DNA of 64,000 nucleotides from Pseudorhodobacter ferrugineus DSM 5888 (GTDB lineage: Bacteria; Pseudomonadota; Alphaproteobacteria; Rhodobacterales; Rhodobacteraceae): NCBI RefSeq assembly GCF_000420745.1, contig NZ_ATVN01000002.1, positions 225,983 through 289,982 on the forward strand, written 5' to 3'. Below the pieces are notes generated by a model, which was not told the origin of the DNA, made no database searches, and saw only the letters and a list, made by a program, of their open reading frames with translations. This document shows positions 10,069 through 18,469 of the stretch, in pieces (within the stretch, counting starts at the first letter, position 1; each line of letters opens with the position of its first letter). The position numbers and the translations under genes were made by a program.

Positions 10069-10165
10069 GGTCTTCCCCATCGTTGAACCGAGCCTTGCCG
10101 AGGCGGAGTTAACAGGGGGTTAATGGCCTAATTTTAAAAGAATTTTCTGAAAACAGGCTATACAA

Positions 10166-10194
10166 TTAGTGGCCGGATAAATACCGGCCACTAA
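10166..10194 (-). terminator. Hairpin after carA (probable terminator, may act on both strands)
   Basis: TTAGTGGCCGG - ATAAATA - CCGGCCACTAA is a perfect 11-bp inverted repeat with a 7-nt loop, 23 nt beyond the carA stop. The flanks are AT-rich, but neither strand has a long uninterrupted U-run, so termination strength is uncertain. Confidence 0.7.
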
Positions 10195-10217
10195 ATATGG
10201 AATGGCCCAAAAACGCC

Positions 10218-11381
10218 TCAGGCGGCGCGGCGGGCCTTCATGGCGGCTGCGAATCGCTCAAACAGGTAATAGCTGTCTTGCGGGCCAGGGCTTGCCTCGG
10301 GGTGGTATTGCACGGAAAATACCGGCTTGCCGTCGACCGCGATGCCACAGTTCGACCCGTCAAAAAGGCTGACATGGGTTTCACGCACGCCTGCGGGCAG
10401 GGTTTGCGCATCGACGGTAAAGCCGTGGTTCATCGAGGTAATCTCGACCTTATTGGTGTCGTAATCTTTAACCGGATGGTTGGCCCCGTGATGGCCGTGG
10501 TTCATTTTGATGGTTTTACCACCCAACGCCAGCGCAAGCATCTGATGCCCAAGGCAAATTCCGAACACCGGAATATCGGCCGCAAGCACACCCTTGATCA
10601 TGCCCACAGCATATTCGCCTGTTGCAGCAGGGTCGCCCGGACCGTTCGACAGAAACACGCCTTCGGGGTTCAGGGCCAGCACATCCTCGGCCGTGGCAGT
10701 GGCTGGCAGCACCGTCACATCACATCCGGTCGAGGCCAAGCAGCGCAAAATGTTGCGTTTCGCGCCAAAATCAATCGCCACCACGCGCAGGCCATCGCCC
10801 GTGCGCTTGGTATAGCCATCAGGCCAGGCCCAACGCATTTCATCCCAACGATAGCTTTGCGCGCAGGTCACATCCTTGGCCAGATCCAACCCTTCCAGCC
10901 CGCGCCACGCCCGCGCGGCAGCGACCATCGCCTCAATGTCAAAATTCCCGTCAGGATCATGGGCAAGCGCCACGTGCGGCGCGCCTTGTTGGCGGATCGC
11001 GCGGGTCAGGCGGCGTGTATCCAGCCCGCCAATGCCAATCCGACCCTTTGACAACAGCCACTCGGTCAATTCTGCCGTTGCGCGCCAGTTCGACGGCTCG
11101 GTCGGGTCCCATTTTACCACCATGCCAGCGGCGACCGGATCAAGGGTCTCGTCATCCTCGGGGGTTACACCCGTGTTGCCGATATGGGGGAAGGTAAAGG
11201 TGACAACCTGCCCCGCATAGGACGGATCGGTCATGATTTCCTGATAACCGGTCATCGCGGTGTTGAACACCAGCTCGGCCACCGTTTGCCCTGTGGCACC
11301 AAACCCGCGGCCGTAAAAGATGGTTCCATCGGCCAGCACAAGGCAGGCGGTAGGTTTGGCAGTGCTATCAGTATGGGGCAT
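10218..11381 (-). CDS. carA: Carbamoyl-phosphate synthase small (glutaminase) subunit
   Basis: A 387-residue subunit that hydrolyses glutamine and passes ammonia to CarB for carbamoyl phosphate (arginine and pyrimidine synthesis). The N-terminal CPSase domain begins LVLADGTIFYGRGFGA with GYQEIMTDPSYAGQ near residue 46. The C-terminal class I amidotransferase has SNGPGDP, the nucleophile Cys in FGICLGHQ (about residue 270) and the catalytic His-Glu in QYHPEASPGP. Length is typical. carB is not in the window. It is divergent from yqeY, which is commonly next to carA in Rhodobacteraceae. Confidence 0.97.
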   Translation of the reverse strand: MPHTDSTAKPTACLVLADGTIFYGRGFGATGQTVAELVFNTAMTGYQEIMTDPSYAGQVVTFTFPHIGNTGVTPEDDETLDPVAAGMVVKWDPTEPSNWRATAELTEWLLSKGRIGIGGLDTRRLTRAIRQQGAPHVALAHDPDGNFDIEAMVAAARAWRGLEGLDLAKDVTCAQSYRWDEMRWAWPDGYTKRTGDGLRVVAIDFGAKRNILRCLASTGCDVTVLPATATAEDVLALNPEGVFLSNGPGDPAATGEYAVGMIKGVLAADIPVFGICLGHQMLALALGGKTIKMNHGHHGANHPVKDYDTNKVEITSMNHGFTVDAQTLPAGVRETHVSLFDGSNCGIAVDGKPVFSVQYHPEASPGPQDSYYLFERFAAAMKARRAA

Positions 11382-11562
11382 GGTACGACTCTCTCTGGCC
11401 GGATTTCGGGGACACTACGGGCAGGGGCCTTCGGGGTCAAGGGAGGGGGCGAAATGGAATATCGCACCTTTCCAATGGCTTGCAAAAATCCTGTCTGGTT
11501 GCGCGGGCTTTGGCTTCACGCTATGGTCGGCAGTTGCTGAAACCTTGGGAAAGAACACCAAA

Positions 11563-12021
11563 ATGACTTTGCGCGATCGGCTGCAATCGGCCCTGAAAGA
11601 TGCGATGCGGGCACGTGAGGCGGAGCGGCTTTCGACCCTGCGCCTGATCAATGCGGCCATCAAGGACCGTGAAATCGCAATGCGCGGTGACGGCGCCGAG
11701 GCCGTGGTGTCCGAGGCGGATATCACCGCCATTCTGTCCAAGATGGTCAAACAACGCCAAGAAAGCGCGCGCGTCTATGAAGAAGGCGGGCGGTTGGAGT
11801 TGGCTGAAAAAGAATTGAACGAAATCAAAGTTATAGAAGAGTTCTTGCCCCGCCAGATGGACGCGGAAGAAGTGGACGCCGCTATCGCCGCCGCGATTGC
11901 CGAGGCTGCGGCCACGTCGATCCGCGATATGGGCAAGGTGATGGGCGTGCTGAAGGGCAAGTTCACGGGCCAGATGGATTTTGCCATCGTTGGCCCGCGT
12001 GTCAAAGAGATGCTCAGTTAA
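11563..12021 (+). CDS. YqeY/GatB-like domain protein
   Basis: A 152-residue protein of the YqeY family, which resembles the tRNA-tail-binding domain of GatB/GatE amidotransferases. Landmarks are an N-terminal helix RDRLQSALKDAMRA, LRLINAAIKDREIA, VKQRQESARVYEEGGR and FLPRQMDAEE, with GKVMGVLKGKF near the C-terminus. The start (MTLRDRL) was chosen because a longer in-frame ORF upstream lacks family similarity and GGGAAAG lies about 11 nt before this ATG. The precise role is not established for the family; involvement in aminoacyl-tRNA handling is an inference from the fold. Confidence 0.9.
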   Translation: MTLRDRLQSALKDAMRAREAERLSTLRLINAAIKDREIAMRGDGAEAVVSEADITAILSKMVKQRQESARVYEEGGRLELAEKELNEIKVIEEFLPRQMDAEEVDAAIAAAIAEAAATSIRDMGKVMGVLKGKFTGQMDFAIVGPRVKEMLS

Positions 12022-12124
12022 CGCGTTTCGATTAAAATACGCCTCACATATTGCAGCCTGAAATCAAAGATTTCAATGCGGTATGTGAGGCGCAGTGTTT
12101 CTGGTTAACGTCGAAACGCTAAAC
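12018..12124. repeat. Nested palindromic element between yqeY and the PEBP-like gene
   Basis: Three nested inverted repeats fold the whole gap into one long structure. The outer arms are GCGTTTCGA (12023-12031) with TCGAAACGC (12111-12119), extended imperfectly by TTAA. The middle arms are CGCCTCACATA (12040-12050) with TATGTGAGGCG (12082-12092). The inner arms are TGAAATC with GATTTCA around an AAA loop (12059-12075). It sits between two convergent genes and could serve as a two-way terminator, or be a MITE/REP-like mobile repeat. Confidence 0.75.
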
Positions 12125-12127
12125 GCC

Positions 12128-12523
12128 CTATTCGGGGTATTTGCGCCGCGCTTTTGCAACCCCCAGCTTGCCGCTTGATTTGCCGCTTTGCGCTGTGGCC
12201 GTCCATTCATAGGTGTGGCGGCCACCGGGCGGACAGGGGCTTTTGTATTTGAACGCGCCGGGATCAATCGTTTTTTGGCTATTCCACGCCACCAACCCGC
12301 CGCCATGGTTGTAACCGGGCGCATCACGGTCGGTCAGTTTGAACCGGATGTATTTGGTCCCCGCAGGCACATCTTTGACCACAAAGCGCGGGTTCGCCAC
12401 GGTGTTGGGGTTGCCGCTGGTGCAGGATTTCAGCCCCGCCCAATCAAAGGCGATATCAAAGGCAAGGGCAGGGGCCGCCGTAAGGGCAAGCGTTGCGGCA
12501 AGGCAAAGGGACAATCTGTTCAT
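12128..12523 (-). CDS. Secreted PEBP (YbhB/YbcL)-like small protein
   Basis: A 131-residue protein with a clear signal peptide (residues 1-21, NRLSLCLAATLALTAAPALA, cleavage before FDIAF). The mature part has features resembling the phosphatidylethanolamine-binding/YbhB-YbcL fold: VPAGTKYIRFKLTDRDAPGYNHGGG and a later SPCPPGGRHTYEWTATA. It is shorter than standard YbhB proteins (about 160-180 residues). AAAGGAG lies about 8 nt before the ATG. It is probably periplasmic; ligand and function are unknown. The fold assignment rests on short motifs, so it is moderately confident. Confidence 0.7.
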   Translation of the reverse strand: MNRLSLCLAATLALTAAPALAFDIAFDWAGLKSCTSGNPNTVANPRFVVKDVPAGTKYIRFKLTDRDAPGYNHGGGLVAWNSQKTIDPGAFKYKSPCPPGGRHTYEWTATAQSGKSSGKLGVAKARRKYPE

Positions 12524-12609
12524 CGGGAAAACTCCTTTAGCGTCAATAAGCCCGCAGCTTACCGTGACCCGTGGCGCCCCTGTCAAGACCGCTGGGAACA
12601 GCGCAACCC

Positions 12610-13107
12610 TTAGGCCCACCCCCCTGCGTTATGGGCGCGCAACGCCTGCCGCAGACCGGCGACCAAAGTCACGCGTTCCCCCTCGGATAAAAACGCGCCC
12701 AATTCCACCTCGCGCGGGCCACCGGCCAGCGTGATGTACTCGGGCACCGGCCCCCCCGTCTTATGCTGCACCACGCGCACCCAATGCGGGTTCGCCTCCC
12801 ACTCTTGCCGCTTGCCGCGCGGACCAACCCGCGTCAGATGCAATTGACTACCGTTAAACGTCAGCGTCTCGACGATCTCGCCGTCGCGGTAACTGCGCTC
12901 CAGCGCCCAATAGAGGCCCGTCACGGCCAGCACCAGGAACGGCAACAATCCCCACAGCACCGGCGACCCCAGAACGACCATCAAAGGGATCGCAACCAAA
13001 AAGGCCGTCCCGCCGATAAACGCTACAAACCCGCGCCGCGGAAGCGAGCGGTAGGGCCACAGGTGCAGCACCTGCGCGTCGGGTGATTTGGTCCATTCAT
13101 AGGGCAT
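12610..13107 (-). CDS. DUF2244 membrane protein
   Basis: A 165-residue protein with an N-terminal cytoplasmic segment (MPYEWTKSPDAQVLHLWPYRSLPRRGF), two adjacent membrane helices (about residues 28-75) and a beta-rich C-terminal domain with LTRVGPRGKRQEWEANPHWVRV and FLSEGERVTLVAGLRQAL. This is the DUF2244 layout, often found beside cytochrome oxidase genes in alphaproteobacteria. Here it lies directly after ctaD on the same strand. The start at the internal Met was chosen from the AAAGG upstream and family similarity. Function unknown; a role near the terminal oxidase is inferred only from position. Confidence 0.85.
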   Translation of the reverse strand: MPYEWTKSPDAQVLHLWPYRSLPRRGFVAFIGGTAFLVAIPLMVVLGSPVLWGLLPFLVLAVTGLYWALERSYRDGEIVETLTFNGSQLHLTRVGPRGKRQEWEANPHWVRVVQHKTGGPVPEYITLAGGPREVELGAFLSEGERVTLVAGLRQALRAHNAGGWA

Positions 13108-13189
13108 GATCGGCCTTTGATAATCTGGGGGTTTCGCGAAACCTAGCGGGATCTGACCATAGGGCAAGCACCAACCCGCAGCACAAGAA

Positions 13190-13216
13190 AGGGCCCCGAC
13201 ATCGCTGTGGGGCCCT
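13190..13216 (-). terminator. Intrinsic terminator downstream of ctaD
   Basis: On the minus strand AGGGCCCC-ACAGCGATGTC-GGGGCCCT, followed by TTCTT, lies about 33 nt after the ctaD stop codon. The 8-bp GC stem is strong but the U-run is short, so some read-through into the DUF2244 gene is possible. Confidence 0.75.
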
Positions 13217-13248
13217 CTCGGTCTTATCTCTCAAACGGTTTGGGCCTT

Positions 13249-14922
13249 TTAGTGGCTATGGCCCTTGTCCCAGTCGGACTGCTTTGGCAGCTGCTCGAAC
13301 GTGTGTTCGGGCGGCGGGCAAGGCAATGTCCATTCCAGCGTATCCGCATATTCATTCCAGTAGTTGTTTTCCGTGATGCGCTTGCCGAAGCGTAGCGAAT
13401 AAACAACGATCCCGATAAAGAAGATGAAGGATGCAAAGGACAGGAACGCACCGACCGACGACCAATAGTTCCACTGCGCGAACGCCTCTGGATAGTCGAT
13501 GTAACGGCGCGGCATGCCTTGGCGACCAAGGAAGTGCTGCGGGAAGAAGGTCAGGTTTGCACCGATGAACATCATCCAAAAGTGCAGCTTGGCCGCCCAT
13601 TCCGGATACTCACGGCCCGACATTTTGCCGAACCAAAAGTAGATGCCTGCAAAGATCGCAAACACGGCCCCAAGGCTCATCACATAGTGGAAGTGCGCGA
13701 TGACATAATAGGTGTCATGATACGCACGGTCCAAACCGGCTTGCGACAACACGATGCCCGTGACGCCCCCAACGGTGAACAAAAAGATGAACCCGAACGC
13801 CCAGTACATTGGTGCTTTCATGTCCAGCGATCCGCCCCACATGGTCGCGATCCACGAGAAGATCTTGATCCCCGTAGGCACCGCGATAACCATCGTTGCC
13901 AGCATGAAATAGGACTGCTGGGTCAGCGACATGCCAACGGTGTACATGTGGTGCGCCCAGACAACAAAGCCCAAGACCCCAATGGCCACCATCGCATAAA
14001 CCATTGGCAAATAGCCAAAGATCGGCTTGCGCGAGAAGGTCGCGATAACCTGGGAAATGATCCCAAAGCCTGGAAGGATGATGATGTACACTTCTGGGTG
14101 GCCAAAGAACCACAAGATGTGCTGGTACAAAACCGGATCGCCGCCACCCGCCGCATCAAAGAACGTGGTGCCAAAGTTGCGGTCTGTCAGCAACATGGTG
14201 ATCGCGCCCGCCAGAACCGGCAAAGCCAGTAGAATCAACCAAGCGGTGACAAACACCGACCATGCAAACAAAGGCACTTTGTGCAGGGTCATCCCCGGCG
14301 CGCGCATGTTCAAAAAGGTGGTGATGATGTTGATCGCGCCCAAGATCGACGACGCACCCGAAAGGTGAACCGCGAAAATTGCCAGATCCATCGCATAACC
14401 AGGTTCAATCGTTGACAGCGGCGGGTACAAAACCCAACCCACGCCCGCCCCATTCTGGTCGTTCCCACCGGGCGCCAAAACCGAAGCCACAGCAAGCGAG
14501 GTGCCCGCGACATACAGCCAATAGGACAGGTTATTCAGCCGCGGAAACGCCATATCCGGCGCGCCGATTTGCAATGGCATGAAATAGTTACCAAAACCGC
14601 CAAACAATGCTGGAATAACCACGAAGAACATCATCAAGATGCCGTGGGCTGTGATGATCACGTTCCAAAGGTGGCCGTTCGGTGTGCAGGTGTCACCCAC
14701 AGCGGCTGCGGTAAAGCGCGCGCCTTCCAAGCACATGTACTGAACACCGGGGTGCATCAGTTCCATCCGCATGTATACGGTGAAAATAACCGAAATCAGG
14801 CCAACAAGGCCGCCGGTGAACAGGTATAGAAGACCGATGTCTTTGTGATTGGTTGACATAAACCAGCGAGTAAAGAACCCGCGTTCGTCATGTTCGTGGC
14901 CATGAATGGCTGCGTCGGCCAT
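13249..14922 (-). CDS. ctaD: Cytochrome c oxidase (aa3-type) subunit I
   Basis: The 557-residue catalytic subunit of the aa3 terminal oxidase; it carries haem a, haem a3 and CuB and pumps protons in the inner membrane. Twelve hydrophobic helices are present. Low-spin haem a ligand His is in [10 protein letters not shown]; CuB ligands include the His of [10 protein letters not shown] (with the cross-linked Tyr) and the HH pair of [10 protein letters not shown]; haem ligands at the distal end are in [10 protein letters not shown]. Length is normal. It is not clustered with ctaC, ctaB, ctaG or ctaE, which must lie elsewhere; cytochrome c2, a likely electron donor, is upstream. Confidence 0.97.
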   Translation of the reverse strand: MADAAIHGHEHDERGFFTRWFMSTNHKDIGLLYLFTGGLVGLISVIFTVYMRMELMHPGVQYMCLEGARFTAAAVGDTCTPNGHLWNVIITAHGILMMFFVVIPALFGGFGNYFMPLQIGAPDMAFPRLNNLSYWLYVAGTSLAVASVLAPGGNDQNGAGVGWVLYPPLSTIEPGYAMDLAIFAVHLSGASSILGAINIITTFLNMRAPGMTLHKVPLFAWSVFVTAWLILLALPVLAGAITMLLTDRNFGTTFFDAAGGGDPVLYQHILWFFGHPEVYIIILPGFGIISQVIATFSRKPIFGYLPMVYAMVAIGVLGFVVWAHHMYTVGMSLTQQSYFMLATMVIAVPTGIKIFSWIATMWGGSLDMKAPMYWAFGFIFLFTVGGVTGIVLSQAGLDRAYHDTYYVIAHFHYVMSLGAVFAIFAGIYFWFGKMSGREYPEWAAKLHFWMMFIGANLTFFPQHFLGRQGMPRRYIDYPEAFAQWNYWSSVGAFLSFASFIFFIGIVVYSLRFGKRITENNYWNEYADTLEWTLPCPPPEHTFEQLPKQSDWDKGHSH

Positions 14923-15079
14923 GCCTGCCCTCCCGTTTGCGTTCTACGATTCCAGCGCGCGGGAAAATCAGAGTCCCGCCGCCACTTGTAATCCTGTTCT
15001 AGAATGCCCAAGCGGCGGCGGCAATTGAAGACTTTGACGCAGATCAATAAAAACCGCGTCAAAGTCACATTTTTACGTG

Positions 15080-15496
15080 TCAGTTTGCCGCAGGGGCGAC
15101 AGATGCCAGATAGGCAGCCAGATCTTCGCCGCCTTTTGCCAGCTTGAACGACATTTTCGATTTCGCGCCGGCATCGCCTGTTGCCTCAATCAAAAACGCC
15201 TTTGGATCGGCGATATAGGCAACGATGTTGGTTTCGTCCCAAACCAAACCGGCAGCACCAGCTGCGACAATCGAATCGCCATATTTGAAATCGGCGGCGC
15301 CAGCGGTGCGGCCAATGATGCCATACAGGTTCGGGCCGGTCTTGCCGCCCTTTACAATCTCGGTGCCGTCATCTGCGACGATCATGTGGCAGGACTTGCA
15401 CTTTTTGAACTCTTTTTCGCCAACGGCGGCGTCGCCTGCAAAGGCGGGCGCTGACAGGGCCAAAAGGGCGGCGGTCGTGATTAGGGTCAGTTTCAT
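15080..15496 (-). CDS. cycA: Cytochrome c2 / c550 (periplasmic electron carrier)
   Basis: A 138-residue class I cytochrome c. Signal peptide residues 1-20 (cleavage after APAFA). Haem is attached at CKSCH (C33, C36, H37), and the sixth-ligand Met is in AGAKSKMSF near residue 113. GGKTGPNLYGIIGR is very close to the Paracoccus c550/Rhodobacter c2 consensus as I recall it. AAGGAAG lies 4-5 nt before the ATG. It carries electrons from the bc1 complex to oxidases (and, in phototrophs, to the reaction centre). It sits 157 nt upstream of ctaD on the same strand, likely with a separate promoter for each gene. Confidence 0.93.
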   Translation of the reverse strand: MKLTLITTAALLALSAPAFAGDAAVGEKEFKKCKSCHMIVADDGTEIVKGGKTGPNLYGIIGRTAGAADFKYGDSIVAAGAAGLVWDETNIVAYIADPKAFLIEATGDAGAKSKMSFKLAKGGEDLAAYLASVAPAAN

Positions 15497-15687
15497 GGCT
15501 CTTCCTTGTTCGTGTGTCATGCCGGGGCCGTCAGCCACGGTCGATGGTCGTTGCGCAGGGCGCTACCAGACAAGGTCTGGCGCTATGGCCCGGGCGCCTA
15601 TCATAGCGCAGCTTTATACAGCTTGACATAGGTCAAGCTGGCGCAGGATCAATATCCTCGGGCGTTCTGCGAAAGGGTTACATAACC

Positions 15688-16368
15688 TTATTCACGACGA
15701 ATTTCAAACACCGCCTCAAATTGCTGTCGCAGCGCCACATCGACATCGGCCATAGCGACGGGCAGGCCCAAATCAACCAAGCTGGTGACCCCGTGGTCGC
15801 TAATCCCGCAGGGCACAATGCCGGTAAAATGGTCCAGATCAGGTTCAACATTGATAGAAATTCCGTGAAAACTGACCCATTTGCGCAGTTTCACCCCAAT
15901 CGCGGCGATTTTATCCTCGGCTGGTCCCGCGGGTCCTTTCCGGTCGGGCCGCACAACCCAAACCCCCACACGTCCCGCCCGCCGCTCGCCACGCACGTTG
16001 AAGCTGGCCAGTGTCGCGATCACCCAGTTTTCCAGCGCGCAGACAAATTTGCGCACATCGCGCCCGCGCTTGTTCAGGTCCAGCATCACATAGGCGACCC
16101 GCTGGCCCGGCCCGTGATAGGTGTATTGCCCGCCTCGCCCCGCCACAAACACGGGGAATCGGTCCGGCTCAACCAGATCAACCGCTTTGGCGCTGGTTCC
16201 GGCCGTATAAAGGGGGGGGTGTTCCAACAGCCAAACCGCCTCGGGCGCGGTGCCTGCGGCAATCTCGGCCACCCGCGCCTCCATAGCGGCCAAGGTTTCG
16301 GCATACGGCGCCAGCCCGTCCAGAACCCGCCATTCCACCGCACCAAGACCCTGATCAAACCTGTCCAA
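15688..16368 (-). CDS. lipB: Octanoyl-[acyl-carrier-protein] transferase
   Basis: Moves octanoyl from ACP to lipoyl domains of 2-oxoacid dehydrogenases and GcvH, the first step of lipoate synthesis. The 226 residues contain the signature [13 protein letters not shown] (about residues 77-89), the thioester Cys in GIVPCGIS (about 190) and the conserved Lys in [17 protein letters not shown] (about 160). The start is a TTG (codon at 16366-16368) preceded by AAAGGA at 7 nt spacing; no in-frame ATG gives a full-length protein with as good a site. lipA is not adjacent. Confidence 0.94.
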   Translation of the reverse strand: MDRFDQGLGAVEWRVLDGLAPYAETLAAMEARVAEIAAGTAPEAVWLLEHPPLYTAGTSAKAVDLVEPDRFPVFVAGRGGQYTYHGPGQRVAYVMLDLNKRGRDVRKFVCALENWVIATLASFNVRGERRAGRVGVWVVRPDRKGPAGPAEDKIAAIGVKLRKWVSFHGISINVEPDLDHFTGIVPCGISDHGVTSLVDLGLPVAMADVDVALRQQFEAVFEIRRE

Positions 16369-16483
16369 ATTTTATCCTTTTTCGTTGCCCCATTGGGGTG
16401 GGTCAAAACAAACTGGACTCAATTCAAAGTCGTGATACCCTGACATAAGTGTAGCACGTAGGGCCTGCGGGCGGAGTTTTCAA

Positions 16484-17833
16484 ATGGTATTCAAAAAAAT
16501 TTCTACAGCATTTGTGGCAACGGCACTTGTCATAACACCCATGCAATCACAGGCCGGCGATGCCTTTGTCGGCGGCATTATCGGCGGGATTATTGGCGGG
16601 GCGATCGCGAACAGCGCGAATCAGAACCGCAAAACCACCACCCGCAAAGCGGCCCCGCGCAAGTCCACGCGCCCGGCTGTATCATCCGCCCAACGCGAAT
16701 CGAATCGCGAGGTGCAGGTCGCGCTGAACTACTTCGGCTTTCCGGTTGGCACGCCGGACGGGTCGCTTGGCCCTAAATCGCGCGGCGCCATTTCGCAATA
16801 TCAGGCGCTTTTGGGCTTTGCCCCGACCGGCAATCTGAACAGCTGGGAACAGGATCTGCTGGTCCAATCCTATTACCGCGCGCAGGCCGGTGGGCCGCTG
16901 ACTGCACAGCAAATCGCCACAAATCCGCGCGGCACCCAAGGTTTGCTAATCACCTACCGCGATGAAAAGCTTGGCGTGGCACCCCCCGCCGCAACCGCAG
17001 CCATTGCAGGCCAAATGGCCGCCGCAGAACCAGTCGCAGAACCCGCGCCTGCCGCAGGCTTGTCGCCCGTGGCCGCTGCTGTTCCTCAGTTCGGCGCGCC
17101 TGCCACCTTGCCGTCCTTCATGGCGCAGAACGCGGCCCAGGTTTCGCTTGCCAGCTATTGCAACAAAATCTCGCTGTTGACCAATACCAACGGCGGTTTT
17201 GTAACCCCGGTCACGCTGACCGACCCGGGCTTTGCCTTGTCTGAACAATTCTGCCTTGCCCGCACCTATGCCATTGCGCAGGGCGAGGATCTGGTTTCCA
17301 AGGTTACAGGCTTTACCCCTCAACAAATCGCCCAGCAATGCGAAGGGTTTGGCCCCGTTATGCAGCCGCATGTGGCCGCTTTGGCGGTCAAATCACAAGC
17401 CGAGGTGCTGAACGGTGTCGCGGGCTTTGTCACGTCTTCCGGTATGGCGCCGATTCAGCTGGCAGGAACAGCCAAGATTTGTCTCGGCGTTGGTTATGTC
17501 ACGGATAACATGGATGTCGCCATCGGCTCCGCGCTTATCCTGACCGCTGTGGGCGAGGCGGCCTATGCCGAATTGGTCGGCCATCACCTATCGGCAGGGA
17601 TCGGCGCGCCGCAGCGCATGGATCAAGCCTTGCCGTGGTTTGATCAAAGCACGGGGGCAAGTGCCAATGGCGCATCGCAGGTGTTTGCACCGGGCATGGC
17701 AGACCGTGCCAACCTGATCAAACTGGCCGCCTATTCCGCAGCAGGTCGCCCTGTGCCGGGCACCACGCAGCCTACCACCGCCTCGACCTTGCCCACCTTC
17801 AGTGTGCCGACCACACCGCCGGCAAACCCTTAA
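16484..17833 (+). CDS. Secreted peptidoglycan-binding-domain protein with glycine zipper
   Basis: A 449-residue exported protein. Signal peptide about residues 1-24 (ends MQSQAGDA). A short glycine-zipper segment, GGIIGGIIGGAIANSA, lies at about 29-44, then a basic Lys/Arg/Thr-rich linker, and a PGBD_1-type domain at about 73-122 (VQVALNYFGFPVGTPDGSLGPKSRGAI). An Ala/Pro-rich linker (about 165-205) leads to a roughly 220-residue C-terminal region with several Cys (YCNKIS, EQFCLART, QCEGFGP, AKICLGVG) and no recognised fold. Probably periplasmic and wall-associated. It is single-gene and ends at a strong terminator. Confidence 0.8.
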   Translation: MVFKKISTAFVATALVITPMQSQAGDAFVGGIIGGIIGGAIANSANQNRKTTTRKAAPRKSTRPAVSSAQRESNREVQVALNYFGFPVGTPDGSLGPKSRGAISQYQALLGFAPTGNLNSWEQDLLVQSYYRAQAGGPLTAQQIATNPRGTQGLLITYRDEKLGVAPPAATAAIAGQMAAAEPVAEPAPAAGLSPVAAAVPQFGAPATLPSFMAQNAAQVSLASYCNKISLLTNTNGGFVTPVTLTDPGFALSEQFCLARTYAIAQGEDLVSKVTGFTPQQIAQQCEGFGPVMQPHVAALAVKSQAEVLNGVAGFVTSSGMAPIQLAGTAKICLGVGYVTDNMDVAIGSALILTAVGEAAYAELVGHHLSAGIGAPQRMDQALPWFDQSTGASANGASQVFAPGMADRANLIKLAAYSAAGRPVPGTTQPTTASTLPTFSVPTTPPANP

Positions 17834-17864
17834 ATCCGGCACATTTTCGCGGTAATACAGCGTG

Positions 17865-17897
17865 CACCGCTGGGCCTCGTGCCCAGCGGTGTTTTTT
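17865..17897 (+). terminator. Intrinsic terminator after the peptidoglycan-binding gene
   Basis: CACCGCTGGGC - CTCGT - GCCCAGCGGTG is a perfect 11-bp stem with a 5-nt loop, followed by six T. It is 31 nt past the stop codon and insulates tRNA-Leu from upstream transcription. Confidence 0.93.
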
Positions 17898-17993
17898 ATT
17901 CGCAGGCTTTGTGCGGTTTACGGCCCTGTGCATGCATATTTCAACTTGAGGTCCGCCGCCGCCTTCGCTAAGACCCAGCGCAGTCAAGATCGT

Positions 17994-18080
17994 GCGGTCG
18001 TGGCGGAATTGGTAGACGCGCAGCGTTGAGGTCGCTGTTCTTTAACCGGAGTGGGGGTTCGAGTCCCCCCGACCGCACCA
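17994..18080 (+). tRNA. tRNA-Leu(GAG)
   Basis: The acceptor arms GCGGTCG and CGACCGC pair fully, with discriminator A and an encoded CCA (18078-18080). The anticodon stem CAGCG/CGCTG encloses loop TTGAGGT, giving anticodon GAG. The long variable arm and GGTTCGAGTCCCC T-arm are typical of class II tRNA-Leu. Confidence 0.96.
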
Positions 18081-18100
18081 ACTTGGCCTTTCTCGGCAAT

Positions 18101-18155
18101 TGCATCAAAACGCTGATATCGTGGCCTCATCTTTGGCCTGATGCATCGCGTTTTT
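18101..18155 (+). terminator. Possible tRNA-Leu terminator
   Basis: TGCATCA (18101-18107) pairs with TGATGCA (18139-18145), enclosing GGCC/GGCC (18123-18138), followed after TCGCG by five T. The stem is interrupted by 15 unpaired bases, so this is a moderate-to-weak call. The rest of the gap to 18469 holds no gene I can support; it must contain the promoter and 5' leader of the ABC operon. Confidence 0.45.
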
Positions 18156-18469
18156 GCCCCTTCTGGCCCCTTGGTAGATGTCGTTTTTGGGACATTGAAT
18201 GGAGCAACAGAATCATTTTTCCCGATTTTCAGCATAGAATCCCAGCGTCAGGCGCTGACAGGCTGCCGCCAAATCGCCGCCTGATCCTCATCGAAATGCA
18301 CCATGCAAGGCAAAACGCCTGCAATTTGCCGTCTATTCGCCCGATAATCCCGCATTTTTAAGAAACCTTCATCTGCCTGCGGCTGGCTGTTGCAAAATGC
18401 CTGACATTTCGCTTTAGTCGTTTTCAATCAGAGCGCAGGTCACCTGCCGGAACGATCAGGGAGATAAGG

